Positions 4,941-13,044 of a DNA stretch of 13,407 bases are shown in pieces; the stretch's first letter is position 1, and every line of letters starts with the position of its first letter. The DNA comes from Treponema sp. (GTDB taxonomy: Bacteria > Spirochaetota > Spirochaetia > Treponematales > Breznakiellaceae), in the NCBI GenBank assembly GCA_031270205.1, contig JAISYA010000119.1, forward strand, positions 1 to 13,407, given 5' to 3'. The notes below the pieces were generated by a model. The model worked only from the letters and a program-made list of their open reading frames with translations. It ran no database searches and was not told the DNA's origin. A program made the translations under genes and the position numbers.

Positions 4941-6095
4941 TCAGTGTACGGCGATAAATCCGCCGGAACGCTCAAAGACGCCCACAAAGTCGGTGATTCC
5001 TTTATACAACGCTTCGGTAAGTTTTTGCAAGCCTCCTTCACTGGTCATAAGCTGGGCGTCCGCCGGATTGGACACAAAGCCCAGCTCAACAAGTACCGCC
5101 GGCATCCGGCTGTTCCGTACGACAAACCATTCCTCCGCCTTCAGGCCCCTGGAAGGGATCGAAGCTCCCAGGGTTTGCTCAAAGGCTTTCAGTATGGATT
5201 GAGCTATAATGATGCTTTCGGTGGTGAATTCCTCCTCCAGCATGGCGTTCAGAATCGGGGCTACCCCGGCGGAATCGGGGTATTTGGAACGGTCCAGCAC
5301 GGTCCGGCGGTAGTCGGGGCTGAGATACCAGACTTCGTAGCCCCGCGTGCGGGGGTTAAAGACGTAGTTGGCGTGGATTGAAATGTAGATGATCGCCTCG
5401 TTTTCCTTGAGCGGCACGGAATTGGCCATGGAAGTCCGTTCTTCCAGTGTGTAAAAAACATCGCTGTCCCTGGTCATCAGTATCTGCTTGTCGGGATAGG
5501 CGCGGACCAGCAGGTTTTTCAGTTGTTTTGATACGTTGAGGACGATATCTTTTTCCACCACACGCAGGGGCTTTCCGTTGACTACCGGGCTGCCTATGGC
5601 GCCGGGATCTTTGCCGCCGTGTCCGGGATCAATGATAATCGCCGCGATACGGAAACGGTCCGAATCTTCCGCAAAATAGCGGGCAAAGGCGTCTTTCAGG
5701 GTGATCACAAACGCCTGGGGAAAGACAAGCTCATCCTTGTCCTGATAGGGCAGGGGTACGGTGAAGACCTCCCTGCCGTCAAGCATTAAAAAGCCGGTTT
5801 TTCCGGCGCTTGCCGCCGAGCTAAAGGTCCCGTTGTGGCCGCCGAAGGAAAAAACACCGCTTTGAAAAAACGGGTCCCAGCGCAGTTCAGGCGGCGCCTC
5901 TCCTGCCTTTCCGGCGGACTTCAGGGCGGCGAAAGTCTCGTCCAGGGTAAGGGTTTGATGGGCGGCCGCGTTTCGCCCGGGCGCGGAGCTTGAAGCGGCC
6001 GCGCTTATCGCCGCGCCCGGCGTTTGGGCGAAGCCGGGGGAAGAGAGGAAAAGCAGCACAATGAGTAAACGCAGGCGCGCCGTGTTTTTCAGCAT
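4941..6095 (-). CDS. N-acetylmuramoyl-L-alanine amidase (Amidase_3 family)
   Basis: 384 aa zinc hydrolase that cuts the bond between MurNAc and the stem peptide of peptidoglycan, acting in the periplasm. A signal peptide covers 1-23 (cleavage after GFA). The N-terminal ~145 residues have no domain I recognise; they include a low-complexity Ala/Ser stretch after the signal. The catalytic domain runs from about 150 to 375. Zinc ligands are His159 in DPGHGG, Glu181 in VVEKDIVLNV and His241 in YISIHAN. The catalytic Glu337 is in VLVELGFVSNPADAQLM. The insert usually seen in autoinhibited AmiB/AmiC types is not obvious; residues 265-300 are helical. It starts 9 nt after the ATP-grasp gene ends, so it is very likely co-transcribed with the sugar operon. 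In spirochetes such an enzyme could serve division or passage of flagella through the wall. Confidence 0.88.
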   Translation of the reverse strand: MLKNTARLRLLIVLLFLSSPGFAQTPGAAISAAASSSAPGRNAAAHQTLTLDETFAALKSAGKAGEAPPELRWDPFFQSGVFSFGGHNGTFSSAASAGKTGFLMLDGREVFTVPLPYQDKDELVFPQAFVITLKDAFARYFAEDSDRFRIAAIIIDPGHGGKDPGAIGSPVVNGKPLRVVEKDIVLNVSKQLKNLLVRAYPDKQILMTRDSDVFYTLEERTSMANSVPLKENEAIIYISIHANYVFNPRTRGYEVWYLSPDYRRTVLDRSKYPDSAGVAPILNAMLEEEFTTESIIIAQSILKAFEQTLGASIPSRGLKAEEWFVVRNSRMPAVLVELGFVSNPADAQLMTSEGGLQKLTEALYKGITDFVGVFERSGGFIAVH

Positions 6096-6104
6096 CCCTT
6101 TCTT

Positions 6105-7739
6105 TTATCCTTGGTTGCCGGAACTCCCGCAAAGGATTTGTTTGTCGATGTAATACACCGCTCCCTGGTATCCGCCGCGGATGAGCGCGGCCCAAAAGGA
6201 GCGCCCCAGGAGAGTACTATTATTATCGGAAACTTTGCCGTCTTCCGGCAGGGAAAGTCCGGTAAGGGTCCGCACCGCCAGGAGGCTTTCTTTCACCGTG
6301 CGGCCGGCGTAGTCGGTGAGTTTTGAGGCGGTAAATTCGGGGAAGGGGATAAGGCATATTGACGGATCGTGAACGTCTGACGGCGGGAATTCGGGAAGGC
6401 GGGAAAGGGCCGCCCGGAGTTCAGGGCCGGGCTGAAAGGCGTCGGGGGGGAAAGCGGGGCCGGCGGCGTCCGTGCCGGTTCCAGAGGCGGAGAGAAAGGC
6501 GGCGGTTTCCGGGTCACCGGGATCAAGGCGGATCAGAATGGAGCGGGCGGCGGTTTCGGCGGATTGCGCGGCGGCAGGGCGGTCAGGCGCGGCGCTGATG
6601 ATGTTGCCGCATTTGGTGACGTTGTTCTCCGGGAAACTGACCTTGCTTCCTTCGGAGATGCGGAGGAAAAGGTCTTTCACGCCGGGCTGGTTTCGGGCCG
6701 CGTCTATTCCGCTGATGGCTTTTACCGTGCCGGGGATGGAGACAAAGGCCCGCTCGGCGCTGGTCCATGTTTTGAGCGGAACGAGGCTTCCGGGCCTGTG
6801 TCCCGCGGCGATAAGAATCGCGGCTCTGATGGGTTCAACGCCGGACGAATACGGGTAAGTCCAGCCGGACATGTAGCCCCCTGAGAGGCGGGCCGCTATT
6901 TCCCCTATCATGGGGCCGCGGGGACTGAGCTTGATGTCGCCTTTGGCGGCCCCGACGCTTTCTTTGTCCGCGAGGCCCAGCGCGCGGATTCCCGCCTTAA
7001 AGGTTTCGAGTAACGCTTCCTGTTTTTCGGGCGCTATGACGGTGGGCATGGTGTGACCCATCTCGATAAAGTAAGGCGGGAAAAAAATGTGCCGGTCGGC
7101 CAGTCCGCATATAATGATTTCGCCGTGGTATACAATGGCGTCAACCGAAAATTCGGGGCCTTCCATGAAGGCTTCCACGATGGCCCGGCCCGAGCGGGAA
7201 AAACGCAGCGCGTCCGTGACGGCTTCCCGCAGTTCGGCCCGGCTGTCCGCCCGTCTACAGCCCCGGCCGCCCATGTTATCCACCGGCTTTATCACCAGCG
7301 GCGTTTCGCGGTTTTGGCCGCCGGGCAGGGGCAGCGTTTCAAGATCGTCGCCGGCGGTAATAGTGATGAATTCCGGCGAAGGCAGGGCCGCCTTTTTGAA
7401 GCAGGTCCGCATCCGGGACTTGTCCGAAGCGTTGAGGGCCGCCTCGTAGGGAATGCCCGGCAGGTCGAGTCTTTCGGCGGCCCAGGCCACGGAAGCGGAA
7501 AAATCGGTTCCCGCGGTCATAATTCCCCCAAGGCCGTCCGAATTCCGCAATGAGCGGGCAAAGTTTTCAATTTCTTCCTTGTCTTTGAGGTCGATCTGTT
7601 CAAAGCGGTCCGCCTGCGATACGCAGGGAGCGTTTGAACTGCCGTCCAGAACTACCGTAAAAAACCCAAGCTCTTTGGCGATTTTGATTACCGGCCCCTG
7701 CATGACACCGGCGCCTAAAATGATTAAACGTTCTTTCAT
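6105..7739 (-). CDS. ATP-grasp ligase with a C-terminal extension
   Basis: 544 aa. The fold is ATP-grasp: a Rossmann-like N-terminal domain (LIILGAGVMQGPVI, 5-18), an ATP-binding lysine in VIKPVDNMGGRG (149-160), VEAFMEGPEFSVD (188-200), and metal-binding GDIKLSPRGPMIGEIAARL (267-285) with Glu280 and the following Arg. It is closest in style to carbamoyl-phosphate-synthase/PurK-like and peptide-type ligases that join a carboxylate to an amine using ATP. The substrate cannot be read from the sequence. Residues about 320-370 look like the usual C-terminal domain, and about 400-544 is an extra segment I do not recognise. It starts 9 nt after the SpsG-methyltransferase stop, with GGAAG just upstream. 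In context it could attach an amino acid or acyl group to a sugar amine. Confidence 0.78.
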   Translation of the reverse strand: MKERLIILGAGVMQGPVIKIAKELGFFTVVLDGSSNAPCVSQADRFEQIDLKDKEEIENFARSLRNSDGLGGIMTAGTDFSASVAWAAERLDLPGIPYEAALNASDKSRMRTCFKKAALPSPEFITITAGDDLETLPLPGGQNRETPLVIKPVDNMGGRGCRRADSRAELREAVTDALRFSRSGRAIVEAFMEGPEFSVDAIVYHGEIIICGLADRHIFFPPYFIEMGHTMPTVIAPEKQEALLETFKAGIRALGLADKESVGAAKGDIKLSPRGPMIGEIAARLSGGYMSGWTYPYSSGVEPIRAAILIAAGHRPGSLVPLKTWTSAERAFVSIPGTVKAISGIDAARNQPGVKDLFLRISEGSKVSFPENNVTKCGNIISAAPDRPAAAQSAETAARSILIRLDPGDPETAAFLSASGTGTDAAGPAFPPDAFQPGPELRAALSRLPEFPPSDVHDPSICLIPFPEFTASKLTDYAGRTVKESLLAVRTLTGLSLPEDGKVSDNNSTLLGRSFWAALIRGGYQGAVYYIDKQILCGSSGNQG

Positions 7740-7748
7740 ATTACTTCC

Positions 7749-9722
7749 TTACTTCCTCTTTGTATCCTTGGCGCTTAAATTCTTCTTGATTCCTGTGGCA
7801 AGGGCGTAGACCTCGAAGGTATCCCCCAGGGCGAAGATTTTACTTGCGGCCAACAGCACGGCGTAGAGAGGATTTTTTTTATTATGCGCAAATTTGCCCG
7901 GGCCCGGGAAGCGCTCGGGGTGATGGCCGCTTATTACTATTTTCATTACTTTGAAGCCGGCCCGGGCAAGCGCTTTCCTGCACATGGCGGGCGACCAGAT
8001 TGTCCAGTGATCCGCCGGGCTTTGGGCGAGAAAACGTTTAAGCGAAAGGCGGCCGGAGATTCCCGTAAACGAGGGGCTTGAGAATGACAACACCCCGCCC
8101 GGTTTGAGAATACGCCGGATTGCGGCCAATACCGGAACGCAGTTTTGGAAATGTTCAATAACGTACCAGAGCGTTACCGCGTCGAAGCGCGCGTCTCCGG
8201 CGGCTCCGTTGAAGCCGGGGATGCGGCAGCCGGGGAAAAAGCCCTGAACGGCGGGAATACCCAGCGTTTGTGTCACATAACGGACGGCGTCTTCGGCGGG
8301 ATCAATGCCGATGGGGGAAAAACCCTCTTCCCGCGCGGCGGCAAGAAAAGGGCCGTAGGCGCAGCCGATGTCGAGCAGACGCCGTTGGCCGCCGGCGGGA
8401 AGCAGTAACTTGATACGGGACAGGCGGCGTTTTGCCGCCGCGGTTAAATTGGGAAAATCCTCGATGTAGGTTTTTCCGTATTGCTTTTGATACAATTCAA
8501 AAAAATATTCCCGCCCGTACTCAATGGGCGGCGGATTAAGGCGGTTCATAAAAATAACGCCGCATCGCCTGCAGCGGCGGAAACCGCGTTCACTTCCGCG
8601 CCCAAACACCGCGCCGCGGGCCGCTTCTCCGCAGACGGGGCATGTTTTGCCTGCCGCTGGGGAAAAACCTGCAAGCAGCCCGGCAAGGCTCTGTTTCGGT
8701 TTCCGCTCAAGTGTATGCCTGACGGCGAGGACGGCGCGGCGTTTTTCGAGGTTTTGGAGAAAGGCCCTGTCAAGAGCGTTTTTTTTGAAAAGCAGGCGGG
8801 GTATTTTTGCCGCTCCCCGCGTCCCGGTTCCGGCGGAAAAGAAGCCCGCCGCTTTGGCGAGTTTTTCATGATAAGCGCCGGGTGAGACAAGCAGAACCGG
8901 TGTTCCCGCGTAAATTGCTTCAAAAGCAGTCAGGCCATAGTGGGTAATGAGCATATCGTAGTCCGCCAGACGCCTGCCCAAATCGGGAATTGTTTCAAGC
9001 GCATGAATCCCCGGCTGCGCGGAATCGCCTGAGAGGGGATTCCGCCGCAGTCCGCCGCTGAGCAGGGTAATGTCCGCCATACCATCGTTGTTTTTCGCAG
9101 TCAGCGCCTTCGCGGCGGCAAGCCCAAGGCCCGCGGCGTCCTCGTGGCCAAAACTGATGAGGACTTTGAGGACGCCCTCGCCGGCAGCCTGTTGTGCCTG
9201 TGGTTTTTTTTGCAGTCTTTCAGGAAAATCGCCTGAAAGCGGTTTTTGGGAATTATCATGCGCGAAGCGCAACAAACTGCCGGAGAGTCGTCTGGGGGGT
9301 TTTTCCGAAGGTAAAGGCAGCAGGGAAGGATCGGCGATGTTGGGTTTTGATCTATTGGGAAGGCCGGGCAGAATATCAACGAGAAAATCAAAGCGATCCC
9401 GACAGGGGCCGCCTTCGTCTATACCGGCAAGCGGCGCAAGGCCGGCCCAGCAGGAAAATTCTTCAGGAGGGGTCTGAAAGCGGTCAAGAACGATAAAATC
9501 CCAGGCTGTAAGCGGTACTTCCGCTTCGGCTATGAGCCAGGAAGAGTCGAAGCGCGAGCTGTTGAAAATCCCGCTTAAATCGCCGCTTTCCCCGCCGAGA
9601 AAGAGCCGCGCTTCCCTGCCCAGGGCGCGTAATTCCCGAACCAGCGCCAGGCAGCGGATCAGGTGACCGCCGCCCCGGCCCGGCCCAAGGGCGGGAACCG
9701 CCAGCACCGGCCCCCGGCTCAT
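7749..9722 (-). CDS. SpsG/PseG-like glycosyltransferase-fold protein fused to zinc ribbon and SAM methyltransferase
   Basis: 657 aa with three parts. Residues 1-350 resemble SpsG/PseG, which hydrolyses a UDP-amino sugar during pseudaminic-acid-type synthesis: GGGHLIRC (17-24) holds the conserved His of the G-H-x-x-R motif, and DMLITHYGLTAFEAIYAGTP (256-275) is the C-terminal sugar-nucleotide site of MurG-like folds. Residues 361-387 form a Cys4 zinc ribbon (C361, C364, C384, C387). Residues 400-640 are a class I SAM methyltransferase: LLDIGCAYGPFL (449-460, SAM loop), FDAVTLWYVIEHF (513-525) and ILKPGGVLSF (538-547). A ribbon before such a methyltransferase is typical of sugar C- or O-methyltransferases. 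The start overlaps the SpsF stop as ATGA. The fusion suggests removal of UDP and methylation in one protein; whether the hydrolase half is active is unknown. Confidence 0.82.
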   Translation of the reverse strand: MSRGPVLAVPALGPGRGGGHLIRCLALVRELRALGREARLFLGGESGDLSGIFNSSRFDSSWLIAEAEVPLTAWDFIVLDRFQTPPEEFSCWAGLAPLAGIDEGGPCRDRFDFLVDILPGLPNRSKPNIADPSLLPLPSEKPPRRLSGSLLRFAHDNSQKPLSGDFPERLQKKPQAQQAAGEGVLKVLISFGHEDAAGLGLAAAKALTAKNNDGMADITLLSGGLRRNPLSGDSAQPGIHALETIPDLGRRLADYDMLITHYGLTAFEAIYAGTPVLLVSPGAYHEKLAKAAGFFSAGTGTRGAAKIPRLLFKKNALDRAFLQNLEKRRAVLAVRHTLERKPKQSLAGLLAGFSPAAGKTCPVCGEAARGAVFGRGSERGFRRCRRCGVIFMNRLNPPPIEYGREYFFELYQKQYGKTYIEDFPNLTAAAKRRLSRIKLLLPAGGQRRLLDIGCAYGPFLAAAREEGFSPIGIDPAEDAVRYVTQTLGIPAVQGFFPGCRIPGFNGAAGDARFDAVTLWYVIEHFQNCVPVLAAIRRILKPGGVLSFSSPSFTGISGRLSLKRFLAQSPADHWTIWSPAMCRKALARAGFKVMKIVISGHHPERFPGPGKFAHNKKNPLYAVLLAASKIFALGDTFEVYALATGIKKNLSAKDTKRK

Positions 9723-10429
9723 GGGACAGTTCCATCTTCGGGAAAAACTTCCCCGTACACTTTGAGTATGCCTGTTCCTCTGTAACGTTCTTCGTTGTTT
9801 CCGAACTGGTCGAGAGCGGCATACAGTTTTTGGGCCCGCTCGTAGTCCTCGCGGGTGTCCACGGAGAGCTTTACCGCCGCTTGTTGGCGGTCCTGCCAGC
9901 GGAGCGGGGCCAGCGGACGGTGGAGGAGGAACAATGCAGGATGCCCGTATAAATAGGGGCAGACGTGCTCCCGTTCATCAGCGGCGGCGGCTTCGGTTTC
10001 GGCGCGGAGCAGGGCGGCGGCATTAACCGATTCAACACCCGCGCCGTAGGGAAGGCCGCTGTAGCCCGCGTAGTCCGCGCCCAGGGCCAGGGCCTCGGCG
10101 TTGATCGCCGCCGCCGCGTCGCTAAACACAAAAGGATTGTCGCCGGTGGCCCTGATCACCCGGCTGATGTTAAAGCGGCGGACGGCAAGACAATAGCGGG
10201 CAAGCACGTCGTCCCCGGGACCGCGCAGCAGTTCAAAGCCCGCTTCCGCGGCCAGCGGGGAAAAGGCCGTCCCGCAGTCATCGGGACAGGCGAGTACCCT
10301 TAGATCCGCGGGGATGCGGTTCAGCGCTTCCATTACGCGCAATATGAGGGGCTTTCCGCCCAGGCTTAACAGGGATTTTTCGCTCAGCCGTGAAGAATCA
10401 AGACGGCCCTGAAGCACAATAGCTAACAC
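9719..10429 (-). CDS. spsF: SpsF-like cytidylyltransferase
   Basis: 236 aa, normal size for SpsF and CMP-sugar synthetase relatives, which activate a sugar acid or similar compound with CTP. The nucleotide loop is QGRLDSSRLSEKSL (7-20), corresponding to the Q-A-R-x-x-S-x-R-L-x-x-K signature. The metal-binding segment is VIRATGDNPF (91-100). Further family marks are LPYGAGVESV (126-135), REHV (153-156) and LSVDTREDY (188-196). The start is GTG at 10429 and overlaps the previous gene's stop by 7 nt; GGGAG lies about 11 nt before it. The end overlaps the next gene by 4 nt, so translation is probably coupled. In SpsF-type clusters the substrate is usually a nonulosonate-like sugar, but this window has no sugar synthase (NeuB/PseI) to confirm that. 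Confidence 0.83.
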   Translation of the reverse strand: MLAIVLQGRLDSSRLSEKSLLSLGGKPLILRVMEALNRIPADLRVLACPDDCGTAFSPLAAEAGFELLRGPGDDVLARYCLAVRRFNISRVIRATGDNPFVFSDAAAAINAEALALGADYAGYSGLPYGAGVESVNAAALLRAETEAAAADEREHVCPYLYGHPALFLLHRPLAPLRWQDRQQAAVKLSVDTREDYERAQKLYAALDQFGNNEERYRGTGILKVYGEVFPEDGTVP

Positions 10430-11457
10430 TGCTTGATAGTCTCCCGGCCCTGAACGGTTTCAACGTGGGGACTGACCCAGCGCTCGGCGATGGCGCGGGC
10501 GTCGCAGCGCCACCTGAAACGGTTGGTCCTGACCCAGCGGCGGCTTTCGGAGAAATCTTCCCAGGCGGCAAAAGGATCGTCGCCTGACCTCCACAGGTAA
10601 GCGGGAAAGCGGCGGAGGGGCAGATGGGCGTGATCGCCCCGGAACACCGGCGCGAGGTTTTTTAGGAAAAAGCGGCGGTAACTAGCCTCAGCGGTCTTGT
10701 CCTCGGTGGGACTTTCACCGTCATAGGAAAGTTTGATCTGCTGGGTGAAACTGATCTCCTCGCCCCAGAGATGGGCGCGGAAACCGAAATCCATAAGCTG
10801 CCAGTAGGTGTTTTTCAGGGTGCTGTCGAATCCCCCCAGTTTTATGAAGCGTTCCCGGTCGTATATCCCCACGCCGTCAAAAGGGTAGAGGCTGGGAAGG
10901 CCCTCGCCGTTGTTGGGGGCGAAGAGCCTGGTATCCACTTTTTTTTTCAATACCGCCGGAACTATCAAGGTGGGAATGGTCTCAAAGCGGGAATTCTGAA
11001 TCAGCGGCGTCGTACACAAGCGCTTGAAAGGCCCCTTTTTTTCCCCGTTCTCTTTTTCTTCCTGGCCGCGGCTCAGCCGTTCCGCCATTTTTCCCGATGC
11101 GCCGCCGGCGAAAATCTTCAGATCGTTCCAAAGCACGAAGAAAAGGGGGCTTTCCAGTTCCGAGGCCGCCAGGTTGATCTGTTCCCCCAGGCTGATTTCC
11201 CGTTTGAGCAGAATGAAACGCACGTAGGGAAAGCGGCCGGAAAGCTCCTCCACGTCGTAGCGTTCAGGCGAGGACTCGATGGAGATAACGTAATCGAAGC
11301 CTGTTTTCTCCAGTTCCTGAAAAAAAGTACGCCGGGGATAACGGCCGTTGCGGTTGAGCAGCACCGCCGAAATACCGGTAGACGCGAAACGTTCCTTGCC
11401 CCCCACTGCGGTGTACGAAGGCAGCGTTTCATTAAAAATTATAGGTATAGTACTCAT
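10423..11457 (-). CDS. Glycosyltransferase-like protein (GT-A / family 2 style)
   Basis: 344 aa from the ATG at 11457; the frame stays open to 11628 but that part overlaps the end of the previous gene, and GGGGTG lies just before 11457. The layout is like a GT-A enzyme: N-terminal strands with AVLLNRNG (31-38) and DYVISIESSPERYDVEEL, then FFVLWNDLKIF (106-116), where the WND fills the place of the D-x-D metal site. An acceptor-side block GVGIYDRERFIKLGGFD (195-211), then WQLMDFGFRAHLWGEEI (219-235), recalls the G-G-F-D and D-x-x-x-R-x-x-x-x-G pattern of family 2 enzymes. The rest is rich in Trp and Arg. No membrane segment is seen. It overlaps the SPASM gene by 26 nt. Donor and acceptor are unknown; transfer of the sugar made by this operon is inferred. 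Confidence 0.6.
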   Translation of the reverse strand: MSTIPIIFNETLPSYTAVGGKERFASTGISAVLLNRNGRYPRRTFFQELEKTGFDYVISIESSPERYDVEELSGRFPYVRFILLKREISLGEQINLAASELESPLFFVLWNDLKIFAGGASGKMAERLSRGQEEKENGEKKGPFKRLCTTPLIQNSRFETIPTLIVPAVLKKKVDTRLFAPNNGEGLPSLYPFDGVGIYDRERFIKLGGFDSTLKNTYWQLMDFGFRAHLWGEEISFTQQIKLSYDGESPTEDKTAEASYRRFFLKNLAPVFRGDHAHLPLRRFPAYLWRSGDDPFAAWEDFSESRRWVRTNRFRWRCDARAIAERWVSPHVETVQGRETIKQC

Positions 11458-13012
11458 CGCACCCCGCGCAGATCCCCCCGTATTTTTTTTCGCACTGTTC
11501 GATATAAAACCGCTCTCCCCGCTCCCAGATACCTGCAAGGGAATCATTCCACACATTACCCAACGCGCCGCCGGAGCGCCCGTTGAGCGCCCCAAGGTCT
11601 TCCCGGCAGAGGGGGACCGTGCCGTCAATCAGTACCGGCATATCCCGCATCAGGTGCCAGCAGGGACGGCGGGTTACCGGGGAGAGGTCCGAAGCCTGCC
11701 TGCGCTCCAGCGCGCCGCAGAAATCGTCGTATTTTTGAATGATGATGTTCGCCCTGCCTGAGGGGGCGGCTTTTTCCCAGGAGCGGTAGAAGCGTTCGAT
11801 GTCGTCTTCGGCGCCGGCCGTCCGCAGCGCCTGCACATAGGCGTCTTTGGGAAAGAGGGCGAGCAGTTTTCCGGCGCATTCGGACGCCTCGGCAAAGCCC
11901 GCGCCCCGGACCGCTTTGTACCGCGCCGCGTCCGCCGCGTCAAGCGACACGATCCACGAAAGCGGCGGCAGGGGGTTTTTCCGGCCCGACTTCGCGGCCG
12001 CGGAGCGGGCAAGTTCCGCGCTCCGTTCCAGTTCCCCGCTCCGCCAGGGCAGGCCCGAAGTCTCTATCACCAGGGCGAGTTCCGGCCGCGAGATGACGGC
12101 GGCGATTAAGTCCATTTTGCGCGGATGCAGGGCGATTTCCCCCCAGAGTGAAAGATCGATTACCGCGTCGCCTGAAAAGGCGATTATCCGCTCCAAAAGC
12201 GATTCAAAGTCCGCCGGTTCCATGCAATCCCGCCGCGCGGTAACTTCCTTTCCGGCCGCCCGGCAGGACGCGGGATAGGGACAGAGCGCGCAAGCCTGGG
12301 CGCAGCCGCCGCAGACCTGGATGGGGTAAAAGTTGGGCAGCGTCCGCAAAACCGCGGGATTTTCGGCGATTATCCGCTCCACGGCGGCGGTATCGGGAAC
12401 TTCCGTCCCGCCCGCGGCGGCAAAGCGGCTTAACAGCAGCAGGTTCCGCCTGGAATCGGCGCACAGGCTGAGCCGGTGGCAGCGCAGATCCTCAAAAGAA
12501 ATCTCGGTTTCAATATCAAAGGAATTGATGTCTTTCTGGATGACCGAAAAGAGCGCGTCCCGCTCCACCGGCCCGTCGTCGTCGCCTGCGATTTTTGCCA
12601 GGATGCCCGCGGTCGGCGGCGAGAGCAGTTCCGGCGCGAGGCCGTAGGGCCAGCCGTCGGCGTAGGAATACTCGGCGGCGTAGCGCAGATGCCGTTCCGC
12701 CAGCCGCCCCGCCAGCGCCGGATCGAGGAACGGGCAGTCCGCCCAGGCAAAATACGTCAAATCAAAACCGGCGGAACGGGAAGCGGCCGCCTCAAGCAGG
12801 CTCCGCCTGGTCCACACGGGCCGTGTTTCCACGCTTACGCCCGCCGGAAGCGGGTATTCCTCCCCTTCGCGGCCCAGCAGCAGCGCCGTACTCACGCCGG
12901 GGAAGTTTCCGGCCCGTTCCAGCGCCAGCTCAAAACTGTTTTTTCCACCCGCCAGCGGCTTGAAAGCCTCCTCCGTGAGACGGCCGGCGAATAAGACCAA
13001 AAGAGCGTTCAT
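11432..13012 (-). CDS. Radical SAM/SPASM protein of spirochete type with N-terminal nucleotidyltransferase-like domain
   Basis: 526 aa. The radical SAM cluster is CAQACALC (C237, C241, C244; C-x3-C-x2-C), with an extra C234, and LWGEIALHP (289-297) corresponds to the G-G-E strand. The C-terminal SPASM-type cysteines are C451, C469, C507, C515 and C518, ending in EYYTYNF; these would hold auxiliary iron-sulfur clusters. I recall a spirochete-restricted family called spiro-SPASM that this fits. Residues 1-200 resemble SpsF: ADCPFLDP (91-98), SYADGWPYGLAPELL (116-130) and LSLCADSRRN (181-190) line up with the SpsF gene downstream. The CTP-loop residues are mostly lost. It is the first gene of the operon. 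Its Shine-Dalgarno is weak and no promoter is clear. Candidate roles are radical modification of a sugar or of a peptide; the substrate is unknown. Confidence 0.8.
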   Translation of the reverse strand: MNALLVLFAGRLTEEAFKPLAGGKNSFELALERAGNFPGVSTALLLGREGEEYPLPAGVSVETRPVWTRRSLLEAAASRSAGFDLTYFAWADCPFLDPALAGRLAERHLRYAAEYSYADGWPYGLAPELLSPPTAGILAKIAGDDDGPVERDALFSVIQKDINSFDIETEISFEDLRCHRLSLCADSRRNLLLLSRFAAAGGTEVPDTAAVERIIAENPAVLRTLPNFYPIQVCGGCAQACALCPYPASCRAAGKEVTARRDCMEPADFESLLERIIAFSGDAVIDLSLWGEIALHPRKMDLIAAVISRPELALVIETSGLPWRSGELERSAELARSAAAKSGRKNPLPPLSWIVSLDAADAARYKAVRGAGFAEASECAGKLLALFPKDAYVQALRTAGAEDDIERFYRSWEKAAPSGRANIIIQKYDDFCGALERRQASDLSPVTRRPCWHLMRDMPVLIDGTVPLCREDLGALNGRSGGALGNVWNDSLAGIWERGERFYIEQCEKKYGGICAGCDEYYTYNF

Positions 13013-13044
13013 ACTCTACTAATATCGGAACATTACGGACAATA

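Noticed and set aside
10771..11586. 271-codon open frame on the plus strand
   Set aside because: It lies wholly opposite the glycosyltransferase-like gene and the end of the SPASM gene, both of which have family motifs; its translation shows no domain and it is a shadow caused by high GC content.
10423..11628. Longer 401-residue version of the glycosyltransferase-like protein
   Set aside because: The first 57 residues overlap the SPASM gene's C-terminal coding sequence in another frame and look like shadow translation; the ATG at 11457 has a ribosome site and leaves a modest 26-nt overlap.
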